A DNA stretch of 64,000 nt from Rutstroemia sp. NJR-2017a BVV2 (taxonomy: Eukaryota > Ascomycota > Leotiomycetes > Helotiales > Rutstroemiaceae), in the NCBI GenBank assembly GCA_002946415.1, contig NJPS01000041.1, positions 682,001 through 746,000 on the forward strand, given 5' to 3'. This document shows positions 43,371-54,751 of the stretch, piece after piece. The notes beneath the pieces were generated by a model that did no database searches, was not told the origin of the DNA, and was given only the letters and a program-made list of their open reading frames with translations. Numbering within the stretch: position 1 is the stretch's first letter; every line of letters starts with the position of its first letter. A program made the translations under genes and the position numbers.

Positions 43371-45050
43371 TCATGCAGTGATCATCCCTCCCGCCGCCGG
43401 AGACCGCGCTGGTGGCTCCTTAACAACGTCAATCCTCCCAGGCAATACTTCCCTTGCCCTCCTCATCCTCTCGTGTACAACATTCGCCTCCGCTTCCCAG
43501 CGTCCTGTTACTGCTGTGTTGCCACGCCCTAACCATCCAGTTGTATTGGTGCCCTGTTTCTTCTCCTTCTCCTCTCTCACCAGTTTCTTTACCATAGTCT
43601 CCCAGTTGTCGAGACCGATTTCTAAACACCCCTTGCAAACCTTCCGGCCGTTTTTATCCAATCCTCTCCCTTTTCGCAACTCCTCCTCGGCTATATCTAC
43701 AGCTTCTCTGGTCCATGCTAACCCATCTTCCTTACTCTTCATACCTGCGCTTGATGCGTAAAGGATTTCACCAATGTGTGCCATGAGAACAGCCTCTTCG
43801 CAAAGTTCTTTAGGCTCTCGTGATGGTGAGGATGTTCCGTCTGGGGGTGGAGGTGGATATGCGGGTGGTGAGAGGGTATCTTTGATCAATGTCATTATTG
43901 TCCGAAATAGTGTAAGTCCTTCTTTAGGAGTGTCGAGAGTAGATAGCATGGTAGGTTCAGCAGCTGGAAGACTTTTTCGTGCACGGAGGACTGAGAGGAA
44001 GATCGGAAGTGATTTCGAAATGTTGGAAGTAGTCGCATAATGAATACCGAGCGCCGTGGTTGCGTCAAGTAAGTTTTGTGAAGGCAAGCCTGCATTGGTG
44101 TTCAGAGTATATGTCGTTGGATCGATGAGAGAGGGATTCGAAGAGGTCGCAATGTCGATTGCCCATTTGTGCATCTCGTATGCAGCCTCCGGAGTTTTCT
44201 TGAAATCCAACCAAGATGCGTATGCCAGTGCCGCATCCAGTCTTTGTTTTTCCGTGAATCCTTTTGTAGTAAGAATACGCATGTAAAAGGTTTCCGGTGG
44301 ATCGTATGCTACTTCACAGTCTTCTTCTCGAGGCGCTGGTGGCGATCCGACGGAAACTGGCCTTGGCTTTGGGTTCGAAGGACCAATTACCTGATTGCCA
44401 GCAAACATCCTGTCTCTTTTCTTATCTCTAACCCAACCATCCAAGTGCTCTGCTGATTTTGCTGCACCCATCAAAACCCCGTAGTAGCCTCTCCTCCAGT
44501 TCTCCGATCGCTTCGTGATATCATATCCAGCCTTGCCAACACCTGGAACCAAGATGCCGCCCTCATCCTGTTCTTCTAACCCCGCACCATCAATTTGAGG
44601 ATCCTCAAGTCGTTTCAGAACTTCTCTGTAGCCCACTCCTAGGGCAGGCCAATTGACAGGTTGTATGCTGTCGCCCTCAGTGTCTTCAAAGTCCATTGTC
44701 ATGCGATAAAACATCCTTGTTTTCCAACTCCATTCATCAGGACTTGGAAATTGATGATTTAGCCATTCTTGTTGTGCGCCCCATGCGATTATCATTACTA
44801 GGTACGTCGCAGCGTACGCGAACGTGAGGTACTTTCCGGTCTTGATGAATTCTCCTTTGAGCCATTGTTTCGTTTCGGTTGAAATGTATCGCGCAGAGGG
44901 TGGTTTTCGAAGAGAGGAAGTAAGGAATGGTAGTTGTGGACGGAGGGTCGTTCGAAGGGAGTTTTGGGTGAAGAGACGAGGAGAGACGGTATTAGGTGGG
45001 CGGAAAGGTCGAAGAAAAGGTATTCTACGAATCCGCAGCCAGGGGCGCAT
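43371..45050 (-). CDS. Mitochondrial inner-membrane TPR-type protein, Mgr3-like
   Basis: One exon of 559 aa. The first ~55 residues are rich in Arg, Ser, Pro and Leu and lack acidic residues, typical of a mitochondrial presequence (MRPWLRIRRIPFLRPF). One membrane helix follows at about 73-91 (YLTFAYAATYLVMIIAWGA). The rest should face the intermembrane space and is helical with TPR-like pairs, for example FTEKQRLDAALAYASWLDF and AAYEMHKWAIDIA. In yeast, Mgr3 partners Mgr1 as an adaptor of the i-AAA protease, and this protein matches in topology and length. Similar fungal proteins are sometimes labelled as maltose permease, which the single membrane helix contradicts. The Mgr3 link is family-level inference. 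It is convergent with the Arb2-domain gene, 272 bp apart. Confidence 0.78.
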   Translation of the reverse strand: MRPWLRIRRIPFLRPFRPPNTVSPRLFTQNSLRTTLRPQLPFLTSSLRKPPSARYISTETKQWLKGEFIKTGKYLTFAYAATYLVMIIAWGAQQEWLNHQFPSPDEWSWKTRMFYRMTMDFEDTEGDSIQPVNWPALGVGYREVLKRLEDPQIDGAGLEEQDEGGILVPGVGKAGYDITKRSENWRRGYYGVLMGAAKSAEHLDGWVRDKKRDRMFAGNQVIGPSNPKPRPVSVGSPPAPREEDCEVAYDPPETFYMRILTTKGFTEKQRLDAALAYASWLDFKKTPEAAYEMHKWAIDIATSSNPSLIDPTTYTLNTNAGLPSQNLLDATTALGIHYATTSNISKSLPIFLSVLRARKSLPAAEPTMLSTLDTPKEGLTLFRTIMTLIKDTLSPPAYPPPPPDGTSSPSREPKELCEEAVLMAHIGEILYASSAGMKSKEDGLAWTREAVDIAEEELRKGRGLDKNGRKVCKGCLEIGLDNWETMVKKLVREEKEKKQGTNTTGWLGRGNTAVTGRWEAEANVVHERMRRAREVLPGRIDVVKEPPARSPAAGGMITA

Positions 45051-46012
45051 ACTGTTATGGTTGATTGAAGATGTCGATGTTCATAATTTCATATTTCGGA
45101 GCTCTCCAAGTTCACTTTCAGCGGGATGTCCCGAATGCGGATAAGTTTCGGTCGAAAGTTTCTCCAGCCCGGCATACTTCGTCGCTCGCTGAATATTAAT
45201 ACGAAATACTTCCGTACCTGCGCTGCCCTTGTTTCTTGTCCCATAATTTTGAATGCAACCTCAGAAGCCGAGCTTGCGCCAGCTACGCCAGTCCGTCTCC
45301 AGTGTTATTATCGTTGCTATGACGCGTAAGATTGCGGACGCAGGTTGACCGGAGCCCGCGAAACATATCACACGATTCATGAATTGTGGTCCCCGGGATT
45401 TGAAATTCAAAACCACACTGTTCATGTTATACTGCATCTAAGCACCAATGGCACATACTATCTTACACCTTGGTCGGGTGTTGTCGGATGCGATGTTATA
45501 ATTCGGGCAATTCGGTAGAAAGGTCTTCATTCTCTGTCGCAGGTAGCGCACAAAGTCCTCTGCATGGACAGGTATTACCACATTCATTATATGTGCCACA
45601 CGCATTACATGAAGTCTCGTGAGGAATTTAGGCCATTCTGCGACCTCTTCCTGCCAGCTTCTTGATGGAGAAGGGCATTTTTATTCTGAGAAGTCGTCGA
45701 TGACGTTTCCGAACCCCCGATTAACAACCTGGGATTAACCCAAACACCTGTTGGATATCCAAATCAAATTCCGAGCATATTCCTGCCGCTCGATCACATT
45801 TGAGGCGGGATTTGAATTGCATCGTATGATCCTATGGCAATGCTTTAGGAACATGCATTTTCACATTGCAGCTCCCAAGGAGGAGGATGTGTATAAAGAT
45901 ACCTCTCAGTCCATCTGGAATTATCTATCTTTCAATATATCATAGTCTCATCTTCTTCCCGTCGCATTTTCACCCCGTACTCAATTATTCACCAAACTCT
46001 CTCTTCAGCATC
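45051..46012. other. Promoter region between divergent genes
   Basis: No coding frame of note. It serves both the Mgr3-like gene (minus) and the nitrilase gene (plus). I see no repeat. Confidence 0.4.
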
Positions 46013-47279
46013 ATGCCTGCTCCAATCAAGAAATACAAAGCTGCAGCTGTTCAAGCCGAACCTGGTTGGCTGAACCTTGAGGAGTCTGTGAAAAAGACAA
46101 TTCACTGGATCAATGAAGCTGGGAAAGCGGGGTGTAAGCTCGTCGCATTCCCTGAAGTTTGTGAGGCACCCCATTTGGTAGTGTATATGGACGTCAACGC
46201 AAACTAATCGTCTTCGCCAGGGATTCCTGGCTACCCGTACTTCATGTGGAAGATCAACTATCAGCAATCTCTCCCCCTTCTCAAAGCCTACCGTGAGAAC
46301 AGTTTAGCATCTGATTCTGACGAAATGCGTCGCATTCGCGAAGCTGCTCGTGAGAATGGAATATATGTTTCTTTGGGATATAGCGAACTCGATCTTGCTT
46401 CCCTCTACATATCGCAAGTACTTATCTCTCCAAATGGAAACGTCATCAATCACCGTCGTAAAATTAAGCCAACCCATGTTGAGAAGCTGGTGTATGGTGA
46501 TGGAGCAGGCGACACCTTCAAGAGTGTTACGCAGACCGATATTGGACGAATTGGACAGTTGAATTGTTGGGAAAATATGAATCCGTTCCTCAAGTCTATG
46601 AATGTCTCAGAGGGGGAGCAGGTGCGTATGGGTCTATCAGCTCCTCGACAATACTAACGAATAACCAGGTCCACATTGCTGGCTGGCCAATTTATCCACA
46701 TGAGGAGACACGTACACCATTGGATCCTTGGACCAATGTCAGCAATCCTAATTCCGATATCGTCTCTCCAGCATATGCCATCGAAACAGGGACGTATGTT
46801 CTTGCCCCGTTCCAACGCATCTCGAAGGAGGGCGTCGATAAGAATACCCCACCCGGAGTCGAGCGGGAGGACCCAAACATATACAATGGCAACAGTAGGA
46901 TCTTTGGCCCAGATGGCCAGCTATTGAGCAAGGCCGATCCAGATTTCGAAGGGCTAATGTTTGTTGAGGTGAGAAACATTAGAAAACCATAGGTGATCAT
47001 TGTTGACTAAGATAGATCGACTTGGATCAAACCCACCTTCCAAAGGTTCTGGCTGATTTTGGCGGTCACTACATGCGACCCGATCTTATCCGTCTTCTCG
47101 TCGATACACGCCGCAAGGAGTTGATCACAGAAGTGGATCAAAATGGAGGAATTGCCACCTACAGTACCCAAGACCGTGTCGGTCTGTCCAAGCCACTTGC
47201 CGCGAAGAATACCGAGGTGTTGAACAATGTGAGCAAGGAAAAGGATCTGCCTTCCAACAGGGCATCACACAACGCTTAA
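46013..47279 (+). CDS. Cyanide hydratase / aliphatic nitrilase family enzyme
   Basis: Exons 46013-46160, 46221-46621, 46669-46968 and 47016-47279 join in frame over introns of 60, 47 and 47 bp to give 370 aa, the usual length. The catalytic triad of the nitrilase superfamily is plain: E48 (VAFPE), K130 (HRRKIKPTH) and C165 (LNCWEN). [11 protein letters not shown] and [12 protein letters not shown] are hallmarks of fungal cyanide hydratases and close nitrilases. These enzymes form helical filaments in the cytosol and convert HCN to formamide, or nitriles to acids, and they help fungi cope with cyanogenic plants. Sequence alone does not separate the two activities. The next genes downstream are secreted plant-wall enzymes. 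Confidence 0.92.
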
Positions 47280-47539
47280 GCAGCTCTGAAAACGACTAGT
47301 CTGCAAGGATATAAAATTCATTTACATGGCTTGTCCCGAAAAATAAGACTGGTGAGAAGTAATTCATCAAAGTTCTCGATCCTATTTGATCGCGAAAGAT
47401 GGTAGTAGTAGCTGTACTGGTTTATTCTCCACTCAGGCCTTTCAGAATTAAGTAACTGTTAACACCTCGATCTGCGCGTTTGATTTTGATCTTGATTTTC
47501 AGATTCTGTTTCTTCAATCTTGCCAGCGTGAGTTCAGAG

Positions 47540-50303
47540 CTACATCAAGGCTGGAAGCGTTTCAACTATCACCGGCTCTCCAACAAGGGAGAAATTGAAT
47601 ACCAGAATTTCATCCACATCTAGTGCAAGCTTGTAGTCGCCTGGGAATATTACAAGATTTCCGGTCTCATCTGCTCTAGCCAAAGAACCAAGAGTGAGGG
47701 GAAGCCGGAGTTCCTGGGATCTACCAATGGGAATGTCGTGAAGACGCGAATATGACACAAGAGACTTATTTGGACGTGGGGCGGGGCCCGCATTGGCGCT
47801 GGAAATGAAAAGCAAGCCAACGAAGTCGCTTACGAAGTGGCCCGTATTTTCAACAGCAACTGAGACGTCTGCGAACGGAGTGCGGTCATTTATCGGACCA
47901 TGTGATCGAGATTGGTCAACCAAAGCTTTTATGTTGTATTCTTGCTTTAATTTGGACGTCCAGCGAAGGTCGAACGTCGTGTAATGAAGGCCATAGCCAA
48001 ATGGAAGGACCGGCTTGCCAGTATACCATTTGTATGTCCGCCCAGGAAAGGTGTTGTTCGGGGATAGATTAATATCAAATATGCTGACTTGATCAGCATA
48101 GCTGGCCGGGTACTGCGTGACGGGAAGCCTGCCAGCGATAGACTTCTTGCCTACTAGCACGTCCAAAAGAGCTTGGCCACCCGCCTGACTAGGATATCCG
48201 GCCCAGATCACAGAGTTTACATGTGCGTTTGCCAACAAAACACTGTCGTCTAGCTGTCCACCGCCAAACTGTATTACGACAAGAGGCTTCGACAACTGAG
48301 AAAGTTTGGCAATGAGATCGAGCTGATTGCCTGGCCAAACCAGAGAAGTGCGATCAAGTTCTTCCGCCTCTATAGAGTTATCGATGCCACCAAGATAAAT
48401 GATCAAATCGGAATTTCTAGCCGCAGTAAGGGCAGCTCCGAAGCCAGTTACGTTTTGGCCATTGATTGTTGTGCCCATAGCATAGGTAACATCCCACCCA
48501 GTATAATTTTCGAATGCTTGGAGCGGGCTCTGCAAATACGGCGCAGTGCCAGAATAGTCCCCTTGCATTTGTGTTGTGGCGTTAGCAAATGGCCCAATGA
48601 TAGTGACCTTTCGACGCTTCTGGGATTGAGATAACGGAAGCGTCCTATCATTTTTCAGCAGGGTCATGCCTTCCACGGCTGCATTGTAAGCTAGAGCTTG
48701 TGCTGCGGGAGTGCTGACATCGGAGAAATCTAGGGCGTGATACTTGCTCCTATCAAAAAAGCCCACGGTGAACAAAGCTGCATAAAGTCGCGTCAATGCA
48801 CCATCTATTCTGGCGACATTGGTTTGGTTCATGGCAAGTGACTCGTTGAGCTTGACATACGACGATCCACATTCGAGATCCGTCCCAGCATTAAGGGCTA
48901 ACGAAGCCGCAGCTTCTTCTGAATCCGTGAATTTATGATTCTGCCAGATGTCTGTCACAGCACCGCAGTCCGACACGATGTATTGGTACTCTGCCGTAAA
49001 ATTCCAATGCCCCCGCAATACATCCTGGAGAAGATATTCATTTGCGCAAGCTGGAACCCCATCAACTGCATTATACGAACACATGATGCTTCCGACGTTC
49101 ACATCTCTGACGCATGTCTTGAAAGGCGCGAGGTAGTAATCTGCGAGATCTTTCTGCGTTGGGTTATAGTTATTTTCGTGCCTACCAGTCTCAAGATCGT
49201 AGGCCGCGTAGTGTTTGCAAGTAGCGATGGTCTGCTTTTGCAGGGGATCATCGCCCTGCAGACCCGGAACGAAACTTCTAATATAGCTTTGAATGTGGAA
49301 AATATCTTCACCCGGTGTTTCTTGCCCTCTTCCCCAACGAGGATCCCGGAATGCATTTATATTCGGTGCCCAAAAGTCGAAGCCGGAGAAGCCGTAGTTG
49401 CCAAATGCCCGGCCTTCCTTACCAACTACGTTCCCTATCGCCTGGATAAGAGCATCATCGAACGAAGCTGCGGATAAGATTGGGGCTGGGAAGCTTGTGG
49501 CATAGCTAAAGTTTGTGGGCTTTCTCGGAAATTGTACGCCAGGCGCGGAGCCTACACCATGCGTAGCCTCGCTCCACCACTCGTAGGATGGAAGCCCAAG
49601 ACGCCTGGATCCAGCCGCTGCATCGACAAGATTCAAAATCTTCTCTTCAAGAGTCATTGAATCCACGAGTGACGCTATACGTTTTGAAGTGCTCAATGAA
49701 GTGTCGCAAACTTTCTGAGAGCAAAGTGGACTTGTCTGGCATGCTGGCGTGAAAGCTGTGGTCGATGATCCTTCGCTCGCATTTCCATGGGGATTTTTGA
49801 TCTGGTACAGAGACATGCTACACGATGAAGTCAGCTAACCTGACGAGTGTCTGATTGTCTGTCTGACTTACACATAACCTCCACCGCATGCACTTGAAGG
49901 CTCAGTGACGCATTTCGAACTGCAAGAGGTATCGTTTGTCTTGGTTGCCTGGCTGAAATCGGGCTTAACGTCACAAAAGCATTGTCTATCGCGAGTATAA
50001 GTTCTGATCTTGCAACATGCACTTCTGAGAGAAGACATACGTGCCAAATTCGATTCCTCCATATGTATATCCACGCTCCCCGCACCAGTCGACGCAAAAT
50101 TGCGGTGTCATGGCGATAGTGCTGAGCTTTGCGGCAGATAAAATGCTCACACTCCGGTCAAGGTAACATCCCAGGTATGTTGCTGAAGCATTATATGTCG
50201 ATGTTGTGTTAGCTACACAAGAATAAATAGAAGAACTTGTAGCCGGAGCACATAACAAACACAGCAGCGCCACAGGTAGTAAGACTTTTGAAAGAGCCAT
50301 CAT
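47540..50303 (-). CDS. Secreted WSC-GH3 beta-xylosidase fusion
   Basis: Exons 50303-50041, 49985-49872 and 49817-47540 join in frame over introns of 55 and 54 bp to give 884 aa. A signal peptide (MMALSKVLLPVALLCLLCAPATSS) precedes a WSC domain (about residues 40-126) with the expected cysteines: YLGCYLD, FCVDWCGERGYTYGGIEFG, CFCD, then SSKC and ACGGGY. The second and third exons connect it to a GH3 beta-xylosidase whose own start would be MSLYQ (residue 127). GH3 hallmarks are GLPSYEWWSEATHGV, RDPRWGRGQETPGED, KHYAAYDLE and the nucleophile D409 in IVSDCGAV. The C-terminal domain ends in a fibronectin-III-like fold. It should release xylose from xylo-oligosaccharides outside the cell, with the WSC part as a likely carbohydrate anchor. 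Confidence 0.9.
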
Positions 50304-50360
50304 TAAAAGTTCGTACTACTTCCAGACCTTCAGAACGAAAAAATAACTCTACTGAACCAT

Positions 50361-50369
50361 TATATAAAC
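50361..50369 (-). promoter_or_regulatory. TATA-like element of the GH3 gene
   Basis: On the minus strand the sequence reads gtttatataatgg, about 60 bp upstream of the start codon at 50303. Position and form fit a core promoter. Confidence 0.4.
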
Positions 50370-50475
50370 AGATAAAGAGCTTGCTGCCGGCTCCAAATCA
50401 TGTGCCTGAGCATCGGGTTTGGCAAGATATCATGATGAGGTAATAAGAACCGCCTACACGAGGGGAAACTTAGAC

Positions 50476-50481
50476 CTAGCC
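50476..50481 (-). promoter_or_regulatory. XlnR-type GGCTAR words in the divergent promoter
   Basis: GGCTAG lies on the minus strand about 175 bp upstream of the GH3 start. A second word, GGCTAAA, lies at 51097-51102 on the same strand. XlnR/Xyr1, the xylanase regulator, binds GGCTAR. Six-base words like this occur by chance about once per kilobase, so this is only suggestive. Confidence 0.25.
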
Positions 50482-51569
50482 CGAAGATGGCGGATGCTGT
50501 CCCTGCATATTACTATTTAGGCAGAAGACCAACAGGCCGGTAATATTACTATGCTCTTTCATATCTCAATCTGGTTGGCGCGGCAATACGAGATCAACAT
50601 CCAGCATTTCTGAGTACCTGGACCGTAATTCAGCTAGGTTAGCGTGGACATCACATCTTTGAGCATACCGCACATATATATATTCGACAGACTCAGCCCC
50701 ATGTACGCGATATTCACACCACCTGTCACTTTATTAAATGACTTCGAGTCGGGGTCAGAGGTAACATTCTAAACGAGCCTTGAACTCCCAGTGCAGAAAC
50801 AACAGGTCGATGAAACTGTGCAAAAGTCAGCCGATCAATTAACGACAGCAGTGCACCAACTCCTGTACTTCGTATATTGTCTAAATGAACTTATGCTTTG
50901 CGTGCAGACAGCCCCGCGTTAGATTTAGGTGAGAGAAGTCAGTACTAGACACAAGTGCTTTGATAGCCTAAACTGAAGAGCATGCTGTGTATCTACCCCA
51001 CTACCCCACTACCGCACTCCACCATAGCCGCCCCACTCAGGTTTAGCTATTCGGAGATATATATACTGACGTAGGCGGGGATAGTTCTTCATGGTTTTAG
51101 CCTGAATTTACCCAGAGAGCTAAAGTTCAGCTAATATACAACTGAGAAAGTGCTGACATTGCTTGCAGTAAACAAAGCCACGATCGAACAATCCATATCA
51201 TGTTGTGAAAAGCTACAACATACAAACCGCAGTTTTTTGAGGGGGGACTTGCGCGCTGAATGACGACGGGGCGCAATCGGCAGTTGTCATAGCTGTGAAA
51301 AACGCCGCAATCAAACCATTTATCCATCGTATCCACTGTATGCCGAGCGGGGTGTTCAATGTGGATGAAATGGCATTCACGAATCAATGTGATGCGGGAT
51401 GAATCGTGGAGGGGGAGAAGATCAGTGACGGGCACTGACGGCTTGGTGGCATGTTCTAAGTAGACGCCAAAAGATTCTGCTATGTTAGGAAATATAAAAT
51501 AAACGTCGCGCACCGCTGGCCGATCTGTATTGCGAGCATTACTCATAGAGTTTTGAGACTTCCTACAAT

Positions 51570-52841
51570 ATGTTTTCCACGGTCTTTGCTCTTGCTGCCC
51601 TTGTGTCATCAATCTCGTGCTGGCCTCAGCCACCGTCTAGTCCGACCTTTCAGAATGTCACTATATTCGAACCACCAACTACTTGGCCTAGTCGCTCCGG
51701 TAGCTACGCTCGTAGTGTTTTGCTGAACCAAAACTGCGAGCAAGGGACGCCAACCATGCTGGCTACTGCGGCGTACAACCCACCAGATGGCCAATACCTC
51801 CAGATTTTTCAGAGCAAAGATCTGGGTGCTACTTGGGTTCAAATTTCCAAGGCATACTTCAACGGTAATACGAGTTTGACTGGCGGAATTATCCTTCAAC
51901 CTTTCCTTTATGAGCTCTCACAGCCCTTTGGGAAATACCCGCCTGGCACTATCATGCTGTCCGGCAATAGGATACCGGGTTCCTTCTCGAGCACCAACAT
52001 TCAGTTATACGCTAGTACCGACAAAGGGTATGTTTAAGAGCTTTGACTTGATCTCGAGACCGACTAACATTGCTGTAGTCACTCTTGGGAATATGTTTCT
52101 ACAATTGTTGCAAGTGGTCCGCCGAACACTAATAACGGAGCTCCATGCGTTTGGGAGCCGTTTATCCTCTCACATCAAGATCAATTTGCAGTTTATTACT
52201 CTGACCAGAGCGACCCAAAACATGGCCAAAAACTAGCACATCGTACTAGCACGGACTTGCGACGCTGGAGCAATACCATTGATGACGTTGCCAATGCCAA
52301 TTACACTCTTCGCCCAGGTATGATCACTATATCACAGATTGGAAACGGGAAATGGATGTGCTCCTACGAGGTTGCACTTTGGACAACAGCAGATGGCAAC
52401 AATGACGTAGCACCATATGCAACGCACTACAAGATCGCTGATAGCCCATTCGAGTTTGGCTCAGTCGACGAGTATCTGTTGCAGACGACCACAGGCGGAA
52501 TTTCCTCGGCCGGTCCGTACACCGTCTGGACACCGGCTGGAGGGCCGAATGGAACAATCGTTGTCAGCGATAGCACATATGACAATCTTTTCCTTAACAC
52601 CCAGAACGGCCTTCCAGGCTATTGGTTGAATGCAACAAGTGGGCATGGCGTAGGCTATACCCGCGAATTGCGCGTCATGCCAGGTAATGGCGGGAAGACT
52701 GTCTTGGTTCTGAACGGCGGTATGTACGCCCAGAGTGTAACGAGAATGACTGCTGGCGATTATATTGTCCCTGGCCCGCCGGGCTCAGGTCCTGGTGCTG
52801 CTGGCTTCCCCGCTTGCAACTCGAGAAAATTTAGCACTTAG
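51570..52841 (+). CDS. Secreted BNR/sialidase-fold hydrolase, GH93-like
   Basis: Exons 51570-52027 and 52079-52841 join over a 51 bp intron (donor GTATGT, branch GACTAAC, acceptor TAG) to give 406 aa. A signal peptide (MFSTVFALAALVSSISCW) begins the protein. BNR/Asp-box-type pieces are visible: QIFQSKDLGATWVQIS and LYASTDKGHSWEYVS, the second rebuilt by the splice. FAVYYSDQSDPKHGQKLAHRTS and PGMITISQIGNGKWMCSYE follow. This order suits a six-bladed propeller as in GH93 exo-arabinanases and fungal sialidase-like proteins. The likely substrate is arabinan side chains of pectin. The catalytic acids cannot be assigned by eye. It is divergent from the GH3 xylosidase, which supports a joint role in plant-wall breakdown. 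Confidence 0.82.
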
Positions 52842-53102
52842 CTGGTCAGCTTTCTATAGTTAGAGAATTATGCGAGAATCACTGAAACTTCAAAGTGTAA
52901 TGGGTTGAGTTGAATTAGAAACGTCTCAGGATTCACCGTAAGCACTCGATACCGGTCCTGCTGCCCGTGCTCTTCGGACCGAAAACGTAGTGTCAGTAAC
53001 TTGAAGACCAGGCAGGGAGCTAAAATGTATGTAGTGATATTTGCAGAGCATAACTTCTCCTATTTTCATTTGTTTTCGATGTAGACAGACAGCCATCTCA
53101 TA

Positions 53103-54230
53103 CTATAGTTTCTCTTTCATATTCCCATGCCGATAATCGTAATGCCAATCGTCTCGCGCGAGGTCGGCTCTGACTTGGTAGTTTTCTTCCGCATGCTCTA
53201 GGATACCGAGATCTAGGTCAACTATAGCCATACCTTCGAGGCAGCTTCCAAGCCGTGCAAGCGGACCGATATAAGGAACTGTTACTTGCGAAAGTCCAGC
53301 GTAACCCTTACCAGGTGGGCCTCCCGCGTTCGCGAAGATGACAGCTTTATTTATGAGCCTCTCGGACAAGTGAAGTTACAAAAGAAGAAGAAGCTCACCG
53401 CATGTATTTTCAAAAGTTCGTGCTGTCAGCACACTATCAAGGAATGTTGCTTCCGCTGTGGGATTCAGTTTGAGGCCCTCCGGTGAGCAATCATTAAGAG
53501 TCCCTGAAGCAGAATGTAAGCATTGATGAATGGACATGTTTGCGGAAGCCAAATGACTGACAAAACGTCGGAATTATGATGACCTTAGCGCCTTGATATA
53601 TAAGTTCCCTGAATGCCTCTGGAAATGCCAAGTCCCAGCATATCAGCATGCCAACTCGTCCAATGGGCGTATCGAAGACCTCATGTGTATCGCGGCCGGA
53701 AGAGGTAAGATGCTTTCTCTCTGGCCCCCTTTAGAGTATTAACTCTTCTTCTCCTCCTTAATCTCTTCACCAGATAATGGGGCATACCACAAGTTCTTCT
53801 TGATGTATTTTCCAACAATCTCTCCGGTGTTGTCAATGAAATACGCTACGTTGAGTAGCTTATGTCCCTTGTCTTCAGGATCCTCTTCACTCTTTTCCAC
53901 AACATGCCTTTCGACAATGGTTCCCGGAACAATAGAAATATTGCATTGCTTTGCTAATGCCTGATATTTCTTCACGTACGTCTCCCATTCGTCACATAGT
54001 GGCAGGAATTTTGGGTCATTTGGCAGCCAATTCGTCAGGTGGTATTCAGGAAGGACAGCAAGATCCGCACCTTGTAGCGCAGCAGAACGAATGAAGGATG
54101 ACGCCTTCTCAAAGTTTCTTTCGGGTTGAAGTGGCTGCGAGGTAACTTGAGCATGTGGTTCCATGAAGTGATGAAGAGGTCAGACCTTAGGGTGGAGCTG
54201 GATCACAGCAACTTTATATGTTGGTGCCAT
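53103..54230 (-). CDS. Carbon-nitrogen hydrolase (nitrilase superfamily amidase)
   Basis: Five exons join in frame over introns of 51-59 bp to give 301 aa: 54230-54186, 54134-53788, 53728-53562, 53503-53399, 53344-53103. The start at 54230 (MAPTYKVAVIQLHPK) supplies the conserved first strand. The triad is visible: E45 (AVLPEYH), the Lys of YIKKNLW (about 127-128) and C161 (MLICWD). WGPERKHLTSSGRDTHEVF and the C-terminal TFENTCAVIFANAGG are typical of the omega-amidase/N-carbamoyl-type and putative nitrilase branches. It likely hydrolyses a small amide in the cytosol. It is a different branch from the cyanide-hydratase-like gene at 46 kb, so the two are not recent duplicates. Confidence 0.88.
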
Positions 54231-54751
54231 GTTAAAGAAAGGGGTCAGTACAGAGGATGTGGCGATGTATGTACATAGAATGATATTAATCTTAATCTTA
54301 CACCGTTAATGGTTCAGAATACCTAGGACCTTTTGAGGTGGTGCACGTTATTTGTTGCTTACTGCACTGGCAGAAAGCGGGGTTGCATCGTTTTTCTCGG
54401 GCCGACTATATTGGTTTCCGATTGGCTTCTATTGCGTCCGCTAAAGCCAACGAGGGCGCTTTAGAGAGAGGTCTCGCGCCAAAACTGGTGCAGCAAAACC
54501 ATCCCTATCGTGTCGCAACCGACCAGATTCCAAATCTATTGATTGGGTTTCGATTGAACAGCTCTCTGCTTAAAGTCTCCTATGCAATGCGATCAATGCG
54601 ATCAATGCGATCACTGAGTCGCTGTACGCGAGCAAATCCAATCCCCCAACTGAACCATCACGCCAATGCACCTCTCTGAAATTTGGGCCATCAGCCTACC
54701 GACCCCTCAACTATCAATACCGCACTTTACATTCTGTTACCTACATGCCCA
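54231..54751. other. Intergenic stretch with a 9 bp repeat
   Basis: aatgcgatc occurs three times without mismatch at 54586-54612. A plus frame covering 54338-54679 has no recognisable motif. Confidence 0.5.

Larger units (their letters stand above)
50304..51569. other. Shared promoter region of the GH3 and GH93-like genes
   Basis: The 1.27 kb gap separates two divergently transcribed secreted hydrolases. It has a TATA-like element close to the GH3 start and two GGCTAR words (listed separately). A minus frame of 168 codons at 51127-51633 overlaps the start of the plus gene antisense and lacks any motif. Confidence 0.5.

Noticed and set aside
43234..43761. 175-codon plus frame opposite the Mgr3-like gene
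   Set aside because: It is mostly an antisense shadow of the C-terminal part of the minus-strand gene.
48935..49477. 180-codon plus frame opposite the GH3 gene
   Set aside because: It is an antisense shadow of the GH3 catalytic domain, which has clear conserved motifs.
51127..51633. 168-codon minus frame antisense to the GH93-like gene start
   Set aside because: No motif. It overlaps the signal-peptide region of a well-supported gene and the shared promoter.
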